Below, piece after piece: positions 1 to 13,200 of a DNA stretch of 64,000 nt (position 1 is its first letter; every line of letters starts with the position of its first letter). Below the pieces are notes generated by a model. The model was not told the origin of the DNA. It ran no database searches and saw only the letters and a list, made by a program, of their open reading frames with translations. A program made the position numbers and the translations under genes. This stretch comes from Euphorbia lathyris (taxonomy: Eukaryota > Streptophyta > Magnoliopsida > Malpighiales > Euphorbiaceae): assembly GCF_963576675.1 (NCBI RefSeq), contig NC_088915.1:35989501-36053500 (forward strand). Direction: 5' to 3'.

Positions 1-123
1 CACTCAGTATGTTTGTCTACTCAGCATAAGGTGATTTTATGTAATTCATATTAGCTCAGCATGCAATAGTTACTAATCACTCAGCATGTAAAAATCACTC
101 AACATTCATTTAAGCGCAGAAAA

Positions 124-3100
124 CTATTGAAGAGGATTAGACATACCGATAGCTTCCCTTAGTATGTTAAATTGCTCACAAGCCAAGGGCTTCGTAAAGA
201 TATCCGCAAGCTGTTCATCGGTTGGTACGTAGGTCAGCTTGATCTCACCTTTGAGTACATGGTCTCTAATGAAGTGATGCCGAATGCTGACATGCTTCAT
301 CCTACTGTGTTGGATTGGATTTTTGGATAAGTCAATGACACTCTTATTGTCGCATTTGACTTTGATTGTTTCAGTTTGTACTCTATAATCCTCCAGCTGT
401 TGCTTAATCCATAGGACCTGGGCCACACAACTTCCAACAACAATGTACTCAGCTTCAGTTGTTGACAGGGCCACTGACGATTGCTTCTTGCTGAACTAAG
501 ATACTAGACAACTTCCAAGGAAGTGACATCCTCCTGAAGTACTCTTACGCTCTAGCTTATCTCGTCCATAGTCAGTGTCAGTGTATCCAATGAGTGTGAA
601 GTCATTTGTATTTGGATACCATAAACCTGCATTAACTGAGCTCTGCAAATATCTAAAAAAAAAATTCACAGCTATATAGTGAGATTCTCTGGGGTCAGCT
701 TGATATCTTGCGCAATAACATACTAAGTACTGAATGTCAGGCCTACTAGCAGTTAGATAAAGTAGAGAGCCAATCATACCTCGATGTAACTTGCTGTCTA
801 CTGACTTACCTTTCTCGTCAGTGCAGAGCACAGTGTCAGTACCCATTGGGGTAGATATGGGCTTACATTCTTCCATATCGAATTTCTTCAATATTTCTTT
901 GGCATACTTAGACTGACTAATGAAGATGTCGTTCTTCCCTTGCTTAATTTGAAGTCTGAGGAAGAAGTTGAGTTCGCCCATCATTGACATTTCAAACTCA
1001 GTTTGTATCTGTTTACTAAATTCTTTGCACATAGATTCATTAGTAGCACCAAAGATAATATCATCTACATAAATTTGTGCCAGCAGGGTATCTTTACCCT
1101 TTTTCTTAATAAATAATGTTGTGTCAGCTTTACCTCTGACATAGTTCCTGGTCAGCAGGAAACTGGTCAACCTTTCATACCAAGCACGTGGTGCTTGCTT
1201 CAGGCCATACAGGGCCTTTTTGAGTTTATAAATGTGGTTTGGAAATTTTGGATCTTCAAACCCAGGAGGCTGACTAACATATACCTCTTCGTTTATAACT
1301 CCATTAAGAAATGCACTTTCGACGTCCATTTGAAATAATTTGAAGTTCATGAAACTAGCATATGCACATAATATTCGTATAGCCTCTAACCTAGAAATGG
1401 GAGCAAAGGTCTCACCATATTCAATGTATTCTTGCTGACTATAGCCTTGAGCTACAAGTCGGGCTTTGTTCCTAACTACATTACCTTGCTCATCTAGCTT
1501 ATTTCGGAAGACCCACTTAGTTCCTATGTTCTTTTGATTCCTAGGTTTTGGCACTAAATCCCATACCTCATTTCTCTTGAACTGATCAAGCTCTTCTTCC
1601 ATAGCGTTGATCCAGAATTCGTCGTGCGCAGCTTCGGTGAAGTTCTTTGGTTCATGGACTGAGACGAACACAACATTGCTAAGATATCTCCTGAGTTGAT
1701 TTCTTGTCATCGGGTTGTTCTCAGCAGCATCAAGAATGGACTTCTCCGAGTGTCCTCTTGGAATTTTGATCTCTTTGGGCAGTGTTGAGTTGTCAGGTGC
1801 AAGTGTTTCAACAATCTCTGCAGTTTTAGATTGGTCAGCAAAGGTAATTTTAGGTTCGTTTTTACCTTTGGTCAGCCCATGTGGTAATGACTCAGCGGCT
1901 CCATTTTGGTCAGCGGAAGCTGAGCATGGGTCATCTTCGGCAGACTGACTTGACTTTCCTGCAGGGTCAGTTTCATCGAACTCGATATAGACAGACTCTT
2001 CTACGACTTGAGTTCGTTTATTGAACACCCTATATGCTTTACTGTTAGTTGAGTACCCTAGAAAGATCGCTTCGTCAGCTTTAGAATCAAATTTGGCAAG
2101 GTTGTCTTTCGTATTGAGTATAAAACATTTACAACCAAAGGCACGAAAATATCCAATGTTGGGTTTTCGTCCTTTCCAAAGTTCATAGGGGGTTTTCTTA
2201 AGAATAGGTCTAACTAAAGCCCTATTGAGTATATAGCATGCTGTGTTGACAGCTTCACCCCAGAAATACTTTGGAAGCTTATTCTCACTCAGCATTGTCC
2301 TAGCCATTTCAACTAATGTTCTGTTCTTCCTCTCAACTACCCCATTTTGTTGAGGAGTTATAGGAGCAGAAAAATTGTCGTCAATGCCACTGACTTCACA
2401 GAATTCATCAAACTATTGGTTTTTGAATTCTCCGCCATTATCACTACGGATGTGAGCTAATTTTAAATCTTTGTCATTTTCAAGTTATGTGATCAGTGTT
2501 GAGAACATCTCAAAAGCTTCATCCTTGCTACTCAGCAAGATGACCCAAGTGTACCGAAAGAAATCATCTACAATGACCAAGGAAAATCTCTTACCGCCCA
2601 AGCTGAGTGGTTGGACAGGTCCAAAAAGATCCAAGTGTAGTAATTCCAATGGACGCTTGGTTGAGACAATATTTTTACTTTGAAAAGACTTTTTGGTTTG
2701 TTTACCTTACTAATAAGCATTGCATAATTGATCTTTCTCAAATCTAAGTTTGGGCAAACCCTTAATTAGTTGCTTTCTTGCTAATTTGGCAAGGAGGTCC
2801 ATGCTTACATGACCAAGTCTCCTATGCCATAGCCAGAAATTGTCTTCCTTTGACACTAAGCATATGTTTTTTGAAAACTTCGTTTCTAAACTCAACATGA
2901 AAACATTGTCAACACGAGGGGCAGTTAAAATCAATTCATTTGTTCTTCTCTAGAGTATCCGACACTCAGTGGCATCAAATACAACCTTTCTACCGCTGTC
3001 ACACAGCTGAGCTACGCTCAATAGGTTATATTTGAGACCCCTGACTAAGAAGACTGACTCAATAGTAGGGTTTCCTCCGATAGTACCTGATCATACTATC

Positions 3101-4098
3101 TTACCCTTTTTGTTGTCTCTGAAGCTTACACTTCCACCTCGTTTACGCACAAGTGTGATGAACTGAGTTTCATCACCAGTCATATGCCTCGAGCATACGC
3201 TGTCAATATACCAAAGCTTTGACTTCTCCGCGCACCTCAGGCTCACCTGCAATTTAAACTATTCATCTTTAGGTACCCAATTCTTTTTGGTTAGCATGAA
3301 TAGGTGATGCATCATATTTTATTTTGTGATGGCATACATTTATGGTGTAGCCATTTTTACCACAATAGTAAAAAAAAACTACCCTTTGAGGGTATTTCCT
3401 CTTTTGGCCAGCACGATGGTGCTGAGCATACCAACACACCTTTATAGTGTGTCCTCTCTTTCCACAATAGTCGCACTGACTGTTCTGCTGAGTGTACTGT
3501 CGATGCTGACCAGTACCTTGATACTCAGCATGTGGATAGAACCTTTTCTTAGCCGATGTACTCAGCTGGTTCTATATAGATGTGATGTCCTTTCTCAGTT
3601 TCTTTGAATCTGATTGGACTTCCGAGACAAACCGATGCATGATTTTTAGATTTTCATCTTGCCGGGTGTTGTCCTGGAGCAGATGTCGGAGGTCACTCAG
3701 TTTGACCTCTTCAATCTCATCACATCGCCTGCTGAGTGCCTTTATTTGCTTGTTACACTTTTTGGTCAGTGTATATAGATCACTCAGGGCGTTAACCATT
3801 TCATTTCTAAGCAAGAGAAGAGATGTTACCTCATTGGAGTGTTCCTCTTGGTCAGATTCATCTGAGAGGTCAGCTTGCTCAGATCGGCATTGGTCAGCAG
3901 ATTCATCAGCCATAAAACATATGTTTGCTGACTCTGTGGCATCAGCTTCTGATGAGGTTGACTCATCATTGTCACTCCATGTTGCCACCATTGCTTTTCT
4001 GCTGCCTTTCTTTTCTTTCTTTAGAGTGGGGCAGCTTGATTTAATATGCCCAGTTTGATGGCATTCAAAGCATGTGCCAGGCTTCGAGCTGTCCTTTT
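124..4098 (-). pseudogene. E0 copia polyprotein: zinc knuckle, protease, integrase, RT, RNase H (broken)
   Basis: Reading from high to low coordinates: a CCHC zinc knuckle (CFEC...HIKSSC) near 4030-4080; an acidic Ser-rich stretch 3572-3991; the protease loop near 3190-3215, where DSG has become DSV; a GAG-pre-integrase domain 2710-2934 with a conserved WLWHRRLGH; the integrase core with SDNGGEF and VVERKN; RT with YVDD at 1060-1071; and RNase H at 124-650 including TEAEY. The longest open stretch, 496-2307, covers the integrase C-terminus and RT. There are several in-frame stops (for example at 496, 2710 and inside the integrase), and the frame changes between 2934 and 3572, so at least one indel lies there. 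The copy cannot make a complete polyprotein. Confidence 0.9.
4094..4098. repeat. Target site duplication of E1 (left copy)
   Basis: ctttt immediately before 4099, matched by ctttt at 44578-44582 just after the other end of E1. Confidence 0.9.
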
Positions 4099-5568
4099 TG
4101 TTGGTCCCGTGTAATTAGTTCCAAAGGGGGGGTTAGGAACTAATGTAACTTTTTCTTTCTGAATTATGCTGACTTAATATAATTCTTAAAGTTTTACAAC
4201 TCAGTTTTGGTCAGCACGGCCGAGTGAGGCGTAAGACGGTTTAGTCAGATACTGACTAGAACTGTTTTACTTGCGAGTTGGGAAATGACACTTTTGTGGT
4301 CAGTTTCCAACTTAGCACTCTGATTTACTCAGTGTCAGCTTAAACAATTTATATACTAAGTAAATATATCAAGCAACACATACAGATATATATTGAGAGA
4401 GAGTTAGAAATTACTCAGCGCGACTTATCCTGGTTCGGCCTCTCCGCCTACGTCCAGTCCCCAGAATTCCTCCGGGCTTTTTCAATCCAATACTGAGCTC
4501 TTTAAAGGTAGAGCACAAACCGTTTACAAGGCAGTTGAATATGCAAGAGTACCTTCCTCTATTCGTCTACTCAACTCTTACTAAGTGCTATAACCGAACA
4601 CCTAGATTTCTCTACCGCTGAGTACTTAAAACCGAGTACTCAACCCCACTCTCTCAATTTTACAATTGATACAAACTTGTTCTTTTTCAGACAAAGAACA
4701 CTTTAGATGATTACAAAATCAAACTAGCTTTTACACAGAGATAGAAATTTGGTGTAAGATCTTTTTCTTGTTTTGATGTGCTTTGTATGTGTATACTTTT
4801 TCTCTTGTATTTTTGGCAAAGGATCCAAGAAGTGTACTTGTCCTTTTATAGATGAAATCTGAAGACACAATCATTTGAATTCAGATCTATCCGTTGAATT
4901 CAAATGGCTCTTTGCTTGCGTCATTGTTCTGGTCAGCTTCAGATTTGCAGGCCAATCCTGTCGTCTGAATTCGGCAGGCAGCAGGCTTGTCTTCTTCTCG
5001 TAAGTTTGTCTTCTAGCACAAATTTCGTCTTTTAGCTAGCGGACAGTTGACCCATGCGTCTCGAAACTGTATCCATGCATATTTCCAAAGCTTTCTGATT
5101 TAGCGCAGATCTCTGTCGAATCTTGTCTTTTAGCAAACGGATCATTGGTGCTGTTCTGAAAAACACATAGCTTGACTTTGATAGCCGTTGTTGCTATTTC
5201 CGATACTGAGTTGCTTTTTCACTCAGCTTCCAAGGTCATCTTCATTTTGCAAGATATAGTTCCGAAGAAGACTTCTCTTCTTTCATGCTAAGTTGCTTTT
5301 TTACTCAGCTTCTGTGATCAGCTTCATTTGTAAGCTTCGATACTTAAGAAATCTTTTCTTCTTTCGTACTGAGTTATTCTTTACTCAGCCCGTACTATGT
5401 TATCATACTGACTGAGTTCTGTCTTACTTAATTCATGTTCTTATAAATACTTTTATACTTAACATTGAACAAACACATTAGTACAATTAAATCAAAGCAC
5501 TTAAATTTAATTGTCTTAATCATGGGTCATTTTGTCAAATCAAAATTATGTGGAAAGGTGTTTCAACA
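4099..5568 (-). repeat. E1 3' LTR (copia family 1)
   Basis: Runs from TGTTGGTCCC to GGTGTTTCAACA, 1,470 bp. The minus-strand TATA box CTATAAAAGG is at 4842-4851. A polypurine tract on the minus strand abuts its high end, which marks it as the 3' LTR. It contains the poly-G hairpin at 4114-4144. No gene lies here. Confidence 0.93.
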
Positions 5569-5582
5569 AACTCCCCCATTTT
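5569..5582 (-). promoter_or_regulatory. E1 polypurine tract
   Basis: On the minus strand AAAATGGGGGAGTT directly precedes the TGTTGAAACACC start of the 3' LTR: the plus-strand priming site. Confidence 0.85.
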
Positions 5583-6136
5583 GATCTTGGCAAAATATTT
5601 AGTTATGGAACTCAGTTTTGAAATTCCCCATGATTGAATTATCTTTCATTCTTCTGAAATTACTCCCCCGTAAGGGTTGCATCCATTATCTTAACTCTAA
5701 ACCTTCTAAGATTTAATCGAGTAAAAGGTAAGACATGCCTATACTGACTTAGTTCAATTCTAGTCCTTCCAAGATCTAATTCAGATGAGCCTAAGTCAGC
5801 TTTCAGAAGAGTTTAATACTTGGAACATGTATTTACTCAGTTTGATACATGGTCAGTTTAGGTATCAGAGAGATTACATATATGGATTAATGTATTAGAG
5901 CAAATGTATTTATGTATCAGAGTAAGTGTGTGTTGAGCATTTTGCTTATGCATGTTCCTTTTTAATTTTAGTGTGTTTGTTCTTTTACGATAGTTCAGCA
6001 TATAACACAACAAATAAGCATCACGTGTAGATAAGTCAGTTTAGAAAAATGCTTTAGGATAGATAGTTAGTCAGCATACAAAAAGGTAGAATACGCCAAA
6101 TAAACATTACAAGCCAAGTTCTATGATTTAACTAAT
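5583..6136 (-). other. E1 3' untranslated interior
   Basis: AT-rich sequence between the end of the envelope-like ORF and the polypurine tract, with scattered TCAGTTT/CTCAG words. I see no ORF or structured element. Confidence 0.6.
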
Positions 6137-8068
6137 CTATTTCCTCCTGTTGACTTGGGCTTGATTAGCAATGCCTTTTCCTTTGGCATTTCGTTGTTGC
6201 TGACTACCGGATGCTTCCCACAAGTTTTGCTGAGTTCCATCAGCTTGGTCTTTCTCCCCCGTTTTGCCAGCATCGGGCTGAGGAGGACCGAAGGTGTCAT
6301 TCAGAATAGGATGAGTCAATCTCACTGAGTACGCCTTAAGCTGTTTCATGCTCTCCATGAGACCGTCGAAAATAGGAACGCCATCGTCTATAATGGATTC
6401 GGGGACTCAAATAGATGCACTAAGCATACTGAGAATATATTCTTGTGATTTCCCAATTCAGGTCAGCGTGTCAGTCAGCCTGGCATAAGCTTGATGATAC
6501 ATTTTGAGCAAGGACGAATCGTAGAACTGACGTTGAGCATTGGTATAGAGGACGTGTTTGAATGTGGCTTGCGAGTATTGCAGAATTTCATTAGTCTTCA
6601 CCACATCAGTATCCATCTCTTCTTTACTCAAGTTGAGTAGACGGACGGCTTCGCTAATTTGCTCGATGGAACACTGGAAAGAGGAGGAAATTAACTCACT
6701 AGCATGGGTCAGCTCAGAGTTCAACTTAGTGAAGTGTTGATTTAACTCATCAGAGGTTGCATATTCCGAGTTCACAGTTGAAAGATTGTTGATTTGTCCT
6801 TGGAGGGAGTCCATGTGGTTTACCATCATTAACTGGAGTTCAGCCAGCTTCTTTATTGAGTCTTGCTTGGGTTGTTGAGACTGAAAGGTGGTCATGACAC
6901 TCACAAGATCTTTGAGACCCTTGATCTTGTTCAGGAGCTGAGTGACGGAAGTAAGTTGTGTTGACTCAACATTAACGGACCCATCAGCATCGGCATGAGA
7001 TTGGTTAATATCCTGGAGTAGGGATTGAGCTGAGTCAATGATTCTCCGCCAGGACTCAGTTGCATTCAGGTACGTATAGGTTTCATCAGGATGATGCTCA
7101 GCGGCCGGAATTGGAATAGTACCAGATGGTGGAGGAGTAGGTTGTTTACCAGAACCAGATGGGCCAGCGTGGTCAACGGCTGGACTTTTGTTTAAGTCAG
7201 CACCAGGAACTGACTGTTCAACATTCTGCGAAACTGGGTTAGGAAGAGGTGGATCGGCAGAGATGTTGACCTGCTTAGTATCATTCTGAAGTTGAGTTGG
7301 TGTAGGAGGAGTTACTTCAGAACTTACATGGACATGATTTTCCTTTGCTTGCTCACCTTCTGGAGCAGCTTGAACTTCGAGCTCTTGCTCGGCAGAGATT
7401 GGATTTTCAGGAGTCTTGGCTTGTTCCTCAGTATGAGTAACAGAGGCTTGCTTTTGTGTGAATTGATCTGGAGTTGGCTCGATGACGGAGGAGAAGAATT
7501 CGTTCTGAAGTCTAGTTAGGTCAATAATTGGTTCTCTAAGTGGAGAATCAGCCAATAGGTCTAGGGAGTTGGACTTGTGAGCTTTGCGTTTGAAACGCTT
7601 TTCAGAACTGACCGTTTTGGTTGGAGGTGAGGGGTCAGCAGCAATTGAGTCAAGAGACTCAGATGAAGAATTGAGCCCTAGGGCATCATTAAGGCTTCTC
7701 ACAGTTTGAACTCTTACTGCTTGGTCAGCTTGTAGTTCAGTTGGCTCAGTATCGACTGACTTAGTTTGCTCAGCAGCATTCTTATCTTGCTCATCATCAA
7801 CATTGGCTGTTCACTCAGCATCAAACTGTCCTCCAAAATCTCCCAATTCATCTTCCTGTTCAGAGGGTGTTTTCTCAAGATCAATCCCTTGACTTCTCAC
7901 AAAGTGGGAGTCATCGGAGAAGACGAAGTCAAGAGGGGCAGCATCAATTGGACTTAGACCAGATGTTCTTTTCTTCTTCCTCAGAGGTGTCTCCGGAATT
8001 TCCTCACTTTCGACTTCCTCAGGCTCAACTGGCCTTTTCTCTGTTGGCTTAGGTAGCTGCTGACTGTG
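6137..8068 (-). pseudogene. E1 envelope-like ORF, 3' part (broken)
   Basis: Continuation of the ORF that starts at 42117, split by B. Counting one copy of ctcag, the two parts form one uninterrupted frame of 1,024 codons including the stop. This part is hydrophilic, rich in Pro, Glu, Gln and Ser, with a Lys/Arg cluster (RKKKRT) near 7970 and helical, probably coiled-coil stretches at about 6500-7000. I do not see a clear transmembrane segment. In-frame stops are at 7811-7813, 6458-6460 and 6407-6409; the terminal stop is at 6137. Envelope-like ORFs after pol are known in Sireviruses; whether they act as envelopes is unproven. Confidence 0.8.
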
Positions 8069-8073
8069 CTCAG
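8069..8073. repeat. Target site duplication of B (left copy)
   Basis: ctcag before 8074, matched by ctcag at 40978-40982. Confidence 0.9.
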
Positions 8074-9687
8074 TGATGCGCCTTCGGTGAAGAAGACTCA
8101 CTAAGGGATAAGTGTACCCCGTCGTTATCAAGTAATAAATCTGGAAAGTCCAGGTATCGAATCCACAGGACTTATTTACCACAAGTATCGAATTACTAGG
8201 TCTCAAGTGTTATCTAGGCTTTGTGGGGTTTGAATTGGTTTTGATTAAGTTAATCTACTCCTAGGTTGAATTATGCTACTCCTAGCTAAGTTATCTAGTT
8301 CTAACTAAGTTATTCTACGCCAAATTAAGTTAAACTACTCCTAATTGATCTTTCACTAATGCAATTACCCGAAGGAACATGGTATGAACGATAATAACGA
8401 GGTTAGGTTATTAGGTCTATTGATTAAAAACCTAATCTAAGTCACTTGTATTCAAGGCGATTAACACTACTTACCCTCCTGAAGTTCCTAGTGCGTGATT
8501 CCCTTGTAAGGCCGAAACTAGGTCTAAGGCTCAGCAATTTGGGCTTAATCAACTAAGAGGTCGTCAATCTCCTAGGCTCTGACTAGGTCAGATTCAGCTC
8601 ACAATATGTGCCTACTCGATTTTGGGGCTTTTGAATGAGTTAAACCAATTGAATAGAGCGTAAGACAAAGATTAAACAATTAAACATAGAACAAAATAAG
8701 AGCTAAAATATTATTAAAGATGAATGATAATGTCACAGGATACAATTAGAATAGGATTCATAGACTATATCAAAGAGTAAAAACAAGGAAAAGTAAAAGG
8801 AGATACGAAAATCCCTTTCAAGGAACCTGTCTACTCTGCAATCGGCTTCCTAGGTCTTAAGGACGGACCTTGAATATTCCTCGAGAACAGCTTTGAAGGA
8901 GCTTCAATGGAGGTTGATGAAGATGGAGGAGATGGAGAGGATATTCAAGGGGAAAGCTAAGATAATTTACAAATAATGAAAGATATCTAATTTACATTGG
9001 AAAAACTCTATTTATAGGCGTGGCTCGGCCCTCTTTTTGACCTATTTTCGTGTCCTTATGCAGGTAGGAAGTTGTGGGGTCCGTCGTGGCATCGTGGGGG
9101 CGGAATTGGTCTTTTTGACCAATTCCCGCAGGTCTGCTCGCCGAGCAGGGCGAGCTGCTCGGCGAGTAGGCGCTACTCGCGACGAGCAGCGCCCTGCTCG
9201 GCGAGCAGGCATCCTGCTCGCCCGAGCAGGCCTCCAGGGGCCTGCTCGGCGAGCAGGCATCCTGCTCGCCCGAGCAGGCCTCCAGGGGCCTGCTCGGCGA
9301 GCAGGCATGGCCTACGGAGGCCCGCTCGTCGAGCATTCTTGCCCGGTATGCCCCCGTGTGCTTGCCGACTGCCGTCGATGCCTTTTTCGTCCGAACTTAT
9401 ACCTGCGCATGTACAGAAACTCCAGATAACATTAGTCCAAAGGCTAAATTGACCCGCCAATCGCTTATTTTGAGCAAACGCTTCATTTGGTGCGACTTTT
9501 GACGGACCAATTAGCTTCAAAAGATAACGGAATTATACTATGCATGCTATTTTGGCCGTAATTGCCTAAATTGGTCATAAAACGAGCCTAAACAACGAAA
9601 AATAAATAAAACGTTTCCAATTCCTAACTAACTCACACAAAAGCATTTAAATGCGAGAAATGCTCGCTTATTAACTAAATAATGCTA
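8074..9687 (-). repeat. B 3' LTR, major part
   Basis: Matches 24643-25436 plus 40199-40977. The minus-strand TATA box (CTATAAATAGAG) is at about 9008-9019. An array of GC-rich palindromes spans 9128-9330, with two direct 48-bp units at 9193-9240 and 9241-9288. The array yields long spurious ORFs on both strands. A interrupts the LTR at 9687. Confidence 0.88.
9683..9687. repeat. Target site duplication of A (left copy)
   Basis: tgcta, matched by tgcta at 19717-19721. Confidence 0.92.
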
Positions 9688-10171
9688 TGATAACATTGAG
9701 ATATTATCCCAAGGACCGAAAGGGATATTCACCTGGAGAAACGCCGTGTACAGATCCCCAAAGGAGATCCGGCGGACGGATCTCCTTGATCCAGTTTGAA
9801 GGGATCCGCTGGCGAACCTAGGAGGCGAATCTCCTCATTCACCTGATTCACCACTGTAACGGCTGAACGCCGACTCGGCCATAAAGACCATTAATGAGCT
9901 ATCAATCAGCTAACCGCCAGGTTAAGGGTAACCTGTAACCGCCATTAATGGAGCATTAATGGAGACTTTCTAGTTGCTGAAGGTTACAACTTCTTAGCTA
10001 TATATAGCCTACATCCCTAGGCAATCAAGGTACACATTCTCACATCCATTGTCAATTCAGTTTGTTCCCTTGATTCACCTTACTGACTTTGGCATCGGAG
10101 ATTCCCCCCGTCGAACCCAACGACTCCCCCACAAGGACGGAAGTTGATCGGAATTTCTCTGCTTGTTATCA
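9688..10171 (+). repeat. A 5' LTR
   Basis: TGATAACATTG to CTTGTTATCA, 484 bp. TATA box TATATATAG at 9999-10007. Confidence 0.93.
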
Positions 10172-10234
10172 ATTGGTGCGGTGAACGTGGAATCATTAAT
10201 CAAACAAAGGGTTTTTCGTTCACATTAAGAAACT
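10172..10234 (+). promoter_or_regulatory. A primer binding site region and leader
   Basis: The LTR is followed by attggtgcggtgaacgtgg, the expected position of a primer site. I could not assign the tRNA. The rest is a short leader to the ATG at 10235. Confidence 0.55.
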
Positions 10235-13200
10235 ATGACAACTGGAGATCAGAATTCCTCTTCAGGGATTGAAACACCATTATTTACACCGTCTAGTACT
10301 GGCCGCACAGATTCAACTACTCCTGCAACGCACGTCGAAAGTAGTATGAACCCTGATGCTTTCATCAACATGTGTGCACAAGCAATCGGAGAGCGGTTTG
10401 GACCCGAGACAAGGAATCGCCTGCGATCGTTTATGACCCTCCCTCCGCATTGGAGCATGGCGTCCACATCGGCTGTATCATCTTGGCCCTTGTTAAACTT
10501 TGGACCGGGCGCCCAGAGTTCTTCATTTCTCCAAGCTCACAACACAGATTCCATGGTAACTACTACGGCGGCAGTTGGAGAACGACAAATCAATCGGGAG
10601 TTATTCCCTGATGGCGCAGAAGGAAGTCAAAGGAATGATTCAACCCTTCCAGGCGGATCTACGGGTCCTGGATTAAATCTAGGTGGGTCCAAAATCCCGA
10701 GGCGCCCACGGACAAATCTCTCCCTTGGCGGATCCGAAGGGCGAAGACACAAAAAACATAAGAAGGAGAAAGGTAGGCGGTCTAAATCACCTTCGCCTCG
10801 ACGACCGAAATCCTCCCGTCGTGGCCGATCGCCCCCATCTACTGGTCGTAGACGGAGTAAAAGGCCAAGGGAGACACCCCATTTGAGTAGACCACCGCCG
10901 CCGCCACCCCCAGGAACTATTGGTTACATCCCGTTAGGAAGCCATGGAGGGGGTAGTGGGCAAGCTCCCCCAGGTGGGGGGGGGGGGGGCGGAGGAGGTA
11001 GTAGCGAAGGAGGAGGCGGACGTGGAAGCGGAGGAAGGCGTTCGCCATCAGATCCATCATCTGGGTCAAGCTCTTCTTCCTCTCCAAGCAGATCTCCACG
11101 AAGGGGACGCCCAATGGCGGATCCGGAGAATTTTGATGATAGAGTTAGAGCTCTGGTACTCCGTATGAATGAGGAAAATGCCAGGCATAATCCGTTCGCC
11201 AATAGAGATTCGCCTTTCGCAGCTTGGATTGAGGCGGAGGAAACAGATAGAGCTTTTAAAATACCTAATCTCGCTATATACACAGGTGTTGACAATCCGG
11301 AAGCTCACGTCAAAAAATACCGAATACTGCTTAAACTCAATCGTGCCACCGAGCCGGTTCTCTGCAAAATGTTTGTCACCACGCTAGGGGGTCCAGCCTA
11401 TGGGTGGTTTCAGTCTCTACCTCCGAGCTCGATAAACAGTTTTGATCAATTGAGCAGGGAATTTTGCGCTAAATTCACCGGCTATATTCCTCCAGTGGTT
11501 AAATCAGGGAAGCTTTTTGAGTTAAAGCAGAAGGCGAACGAATCCCTTCGGGAGTACGTGGACACTTTTAACCAATTGTGCATACAAATCGTTGATGTGG
11601 ATATCTTCGTAGCAGTGGAATGTTTTGTGAGAAACACCACTTATAAAAGCTTGCAAGAAGATCTAATTCGAAAGAAACCCACCAGCATGGCAGAATTGAT
11701 GGAGCGTTGTAAAGACTTTATCGAGGTGGATGACATTCGCCGAGGATCACTGTCATCGCCTAAAAGGGACAAGGGCGAATCTCGCCATCGAGATAGAGAC
11801 AAAGACAAGCATCAGGATTCTTCCTCTAAAAGCAGGCAAAGAGGTTCTAAGAACAAATCAACGTTTGTCACCTCTTTCACACCTCTCAACGCTTCTAAAA
11901 GTGAAGTCCTTATGTGGATCGAGAACAGTCAACACAAACGGAGCATTTCATACCCCGAACCAAAAGGGGGGAAGTACACCAATACTGGTAAAAATCCTAA
12001 AAATTATTATAAATATCACAGGAAAAATGGCCATGACACCGATGCATGTTGGGAGTTAGCTCGGGAAATCGAGCGTCTCATTGAGAGAGGCAAATTGGAT
12101 CGGTTCATCCAAAGTGATGGCAAGAAAGGAGATGGTGATAGATCCAAAGAGGACCCAAAGAAGAAGGGAAAGGGTACCATTAATGTCATAGCAGGCGGAC
12201 CTGGATACCAACCAATGCTGAAAAAGGCAAAGACCACCGCTCTTGACAGAACATCGTTAAATCGCCCCTTTGCCGATGTAGGTCCTGAAATCTCTCCCCA
12301 TGCGGATGCATTGGTTGTCACTATGGTGGTGGAAGGCTGGGAGATGAAAAGAGTGATGATTGATACTGGAAGTTCGTGCAATGTCATCACCAGAGGAGCT
12401 TTCGCCAAACTCATGATTGATCCAGTCCAGGTAGAGCCAACTGTGGTTGATATCCTAGGAGTGACGGGACATACTATCCAAACAAAAGGCCAAGTCACTC
12501 TGGATTGTGAGCTTACAGACGATGATCAGGTTTGGAAAGGTGATCTATAATTTTCTGTCTTGGATGGTCAGTTAGCCTACAATATCATCCTTGGACGGCC
12601 CTTTATCTCTGAAGTAGCAGCCCTTATCTCCATACGCCACTTAACGCTTTACATCCCCACGGCCAAGGGAGGTGTAATGATTAGAGGTAGCCAAAAGGTA
12701 GCCCAGGAGACATATTCGGCATCACTAATGATTCGCCCTCAATCTAAAGAAGAGGGTGAAGAGGAGCTCGTCACAATGGCCTTGGGCGAGACAGAAATGT
12801 ACCTTATGGCGGATGAAAAGCAGGTGCGAATGGCTAAAGGGCTCAAAGGCGAAATTAAAGATGCAATCACCAAGGTACTCCGTGAAGCGAAGGATGTCTT
12901 CGCATGGAAGGATGAAATTCTCCCCGGAATTAGTCCAGACGTGATCACTCATAAGCTCAACATTGATAAAAATGCAGTTCCTGTAGCTCAGAAGCGGAGA
13001 AACCATGGCCTCGAAAGGCAGAAGGTGATAGAAGAAGAGATCACCAAGCTCCAACGGGCGGACGCCATTGAGGAGGTGCTTTATACTCAATGGCTGGTGA
13101 ACGTCGTTCTGGTAAAGAAGGCGGGCGGATCCTACCGCATGTGTATTGACTTTACGGATCTCAATAAAGCTTGTCCCAAAGACAACTATCCTCTGCCATG

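Noticed and set aside
3326..4058. Plus-strand ORFs opposite E0 pol, including 158 codons at 3582-4058
   Set aside because: Shadows of the minus-strand gag-pol with Ser/Leu-rich composition from the antisense frame; no splice or promoter evidence, unlike the PMD gene.
9037..9520. Overlapping ORFs on both strands rich in Ala, Arg, Pro and Gly
   Set aside because: They read through the GC-rich palindrome array of the B LTR in several frames at once; no domain, and the same happens at 40235-40760.
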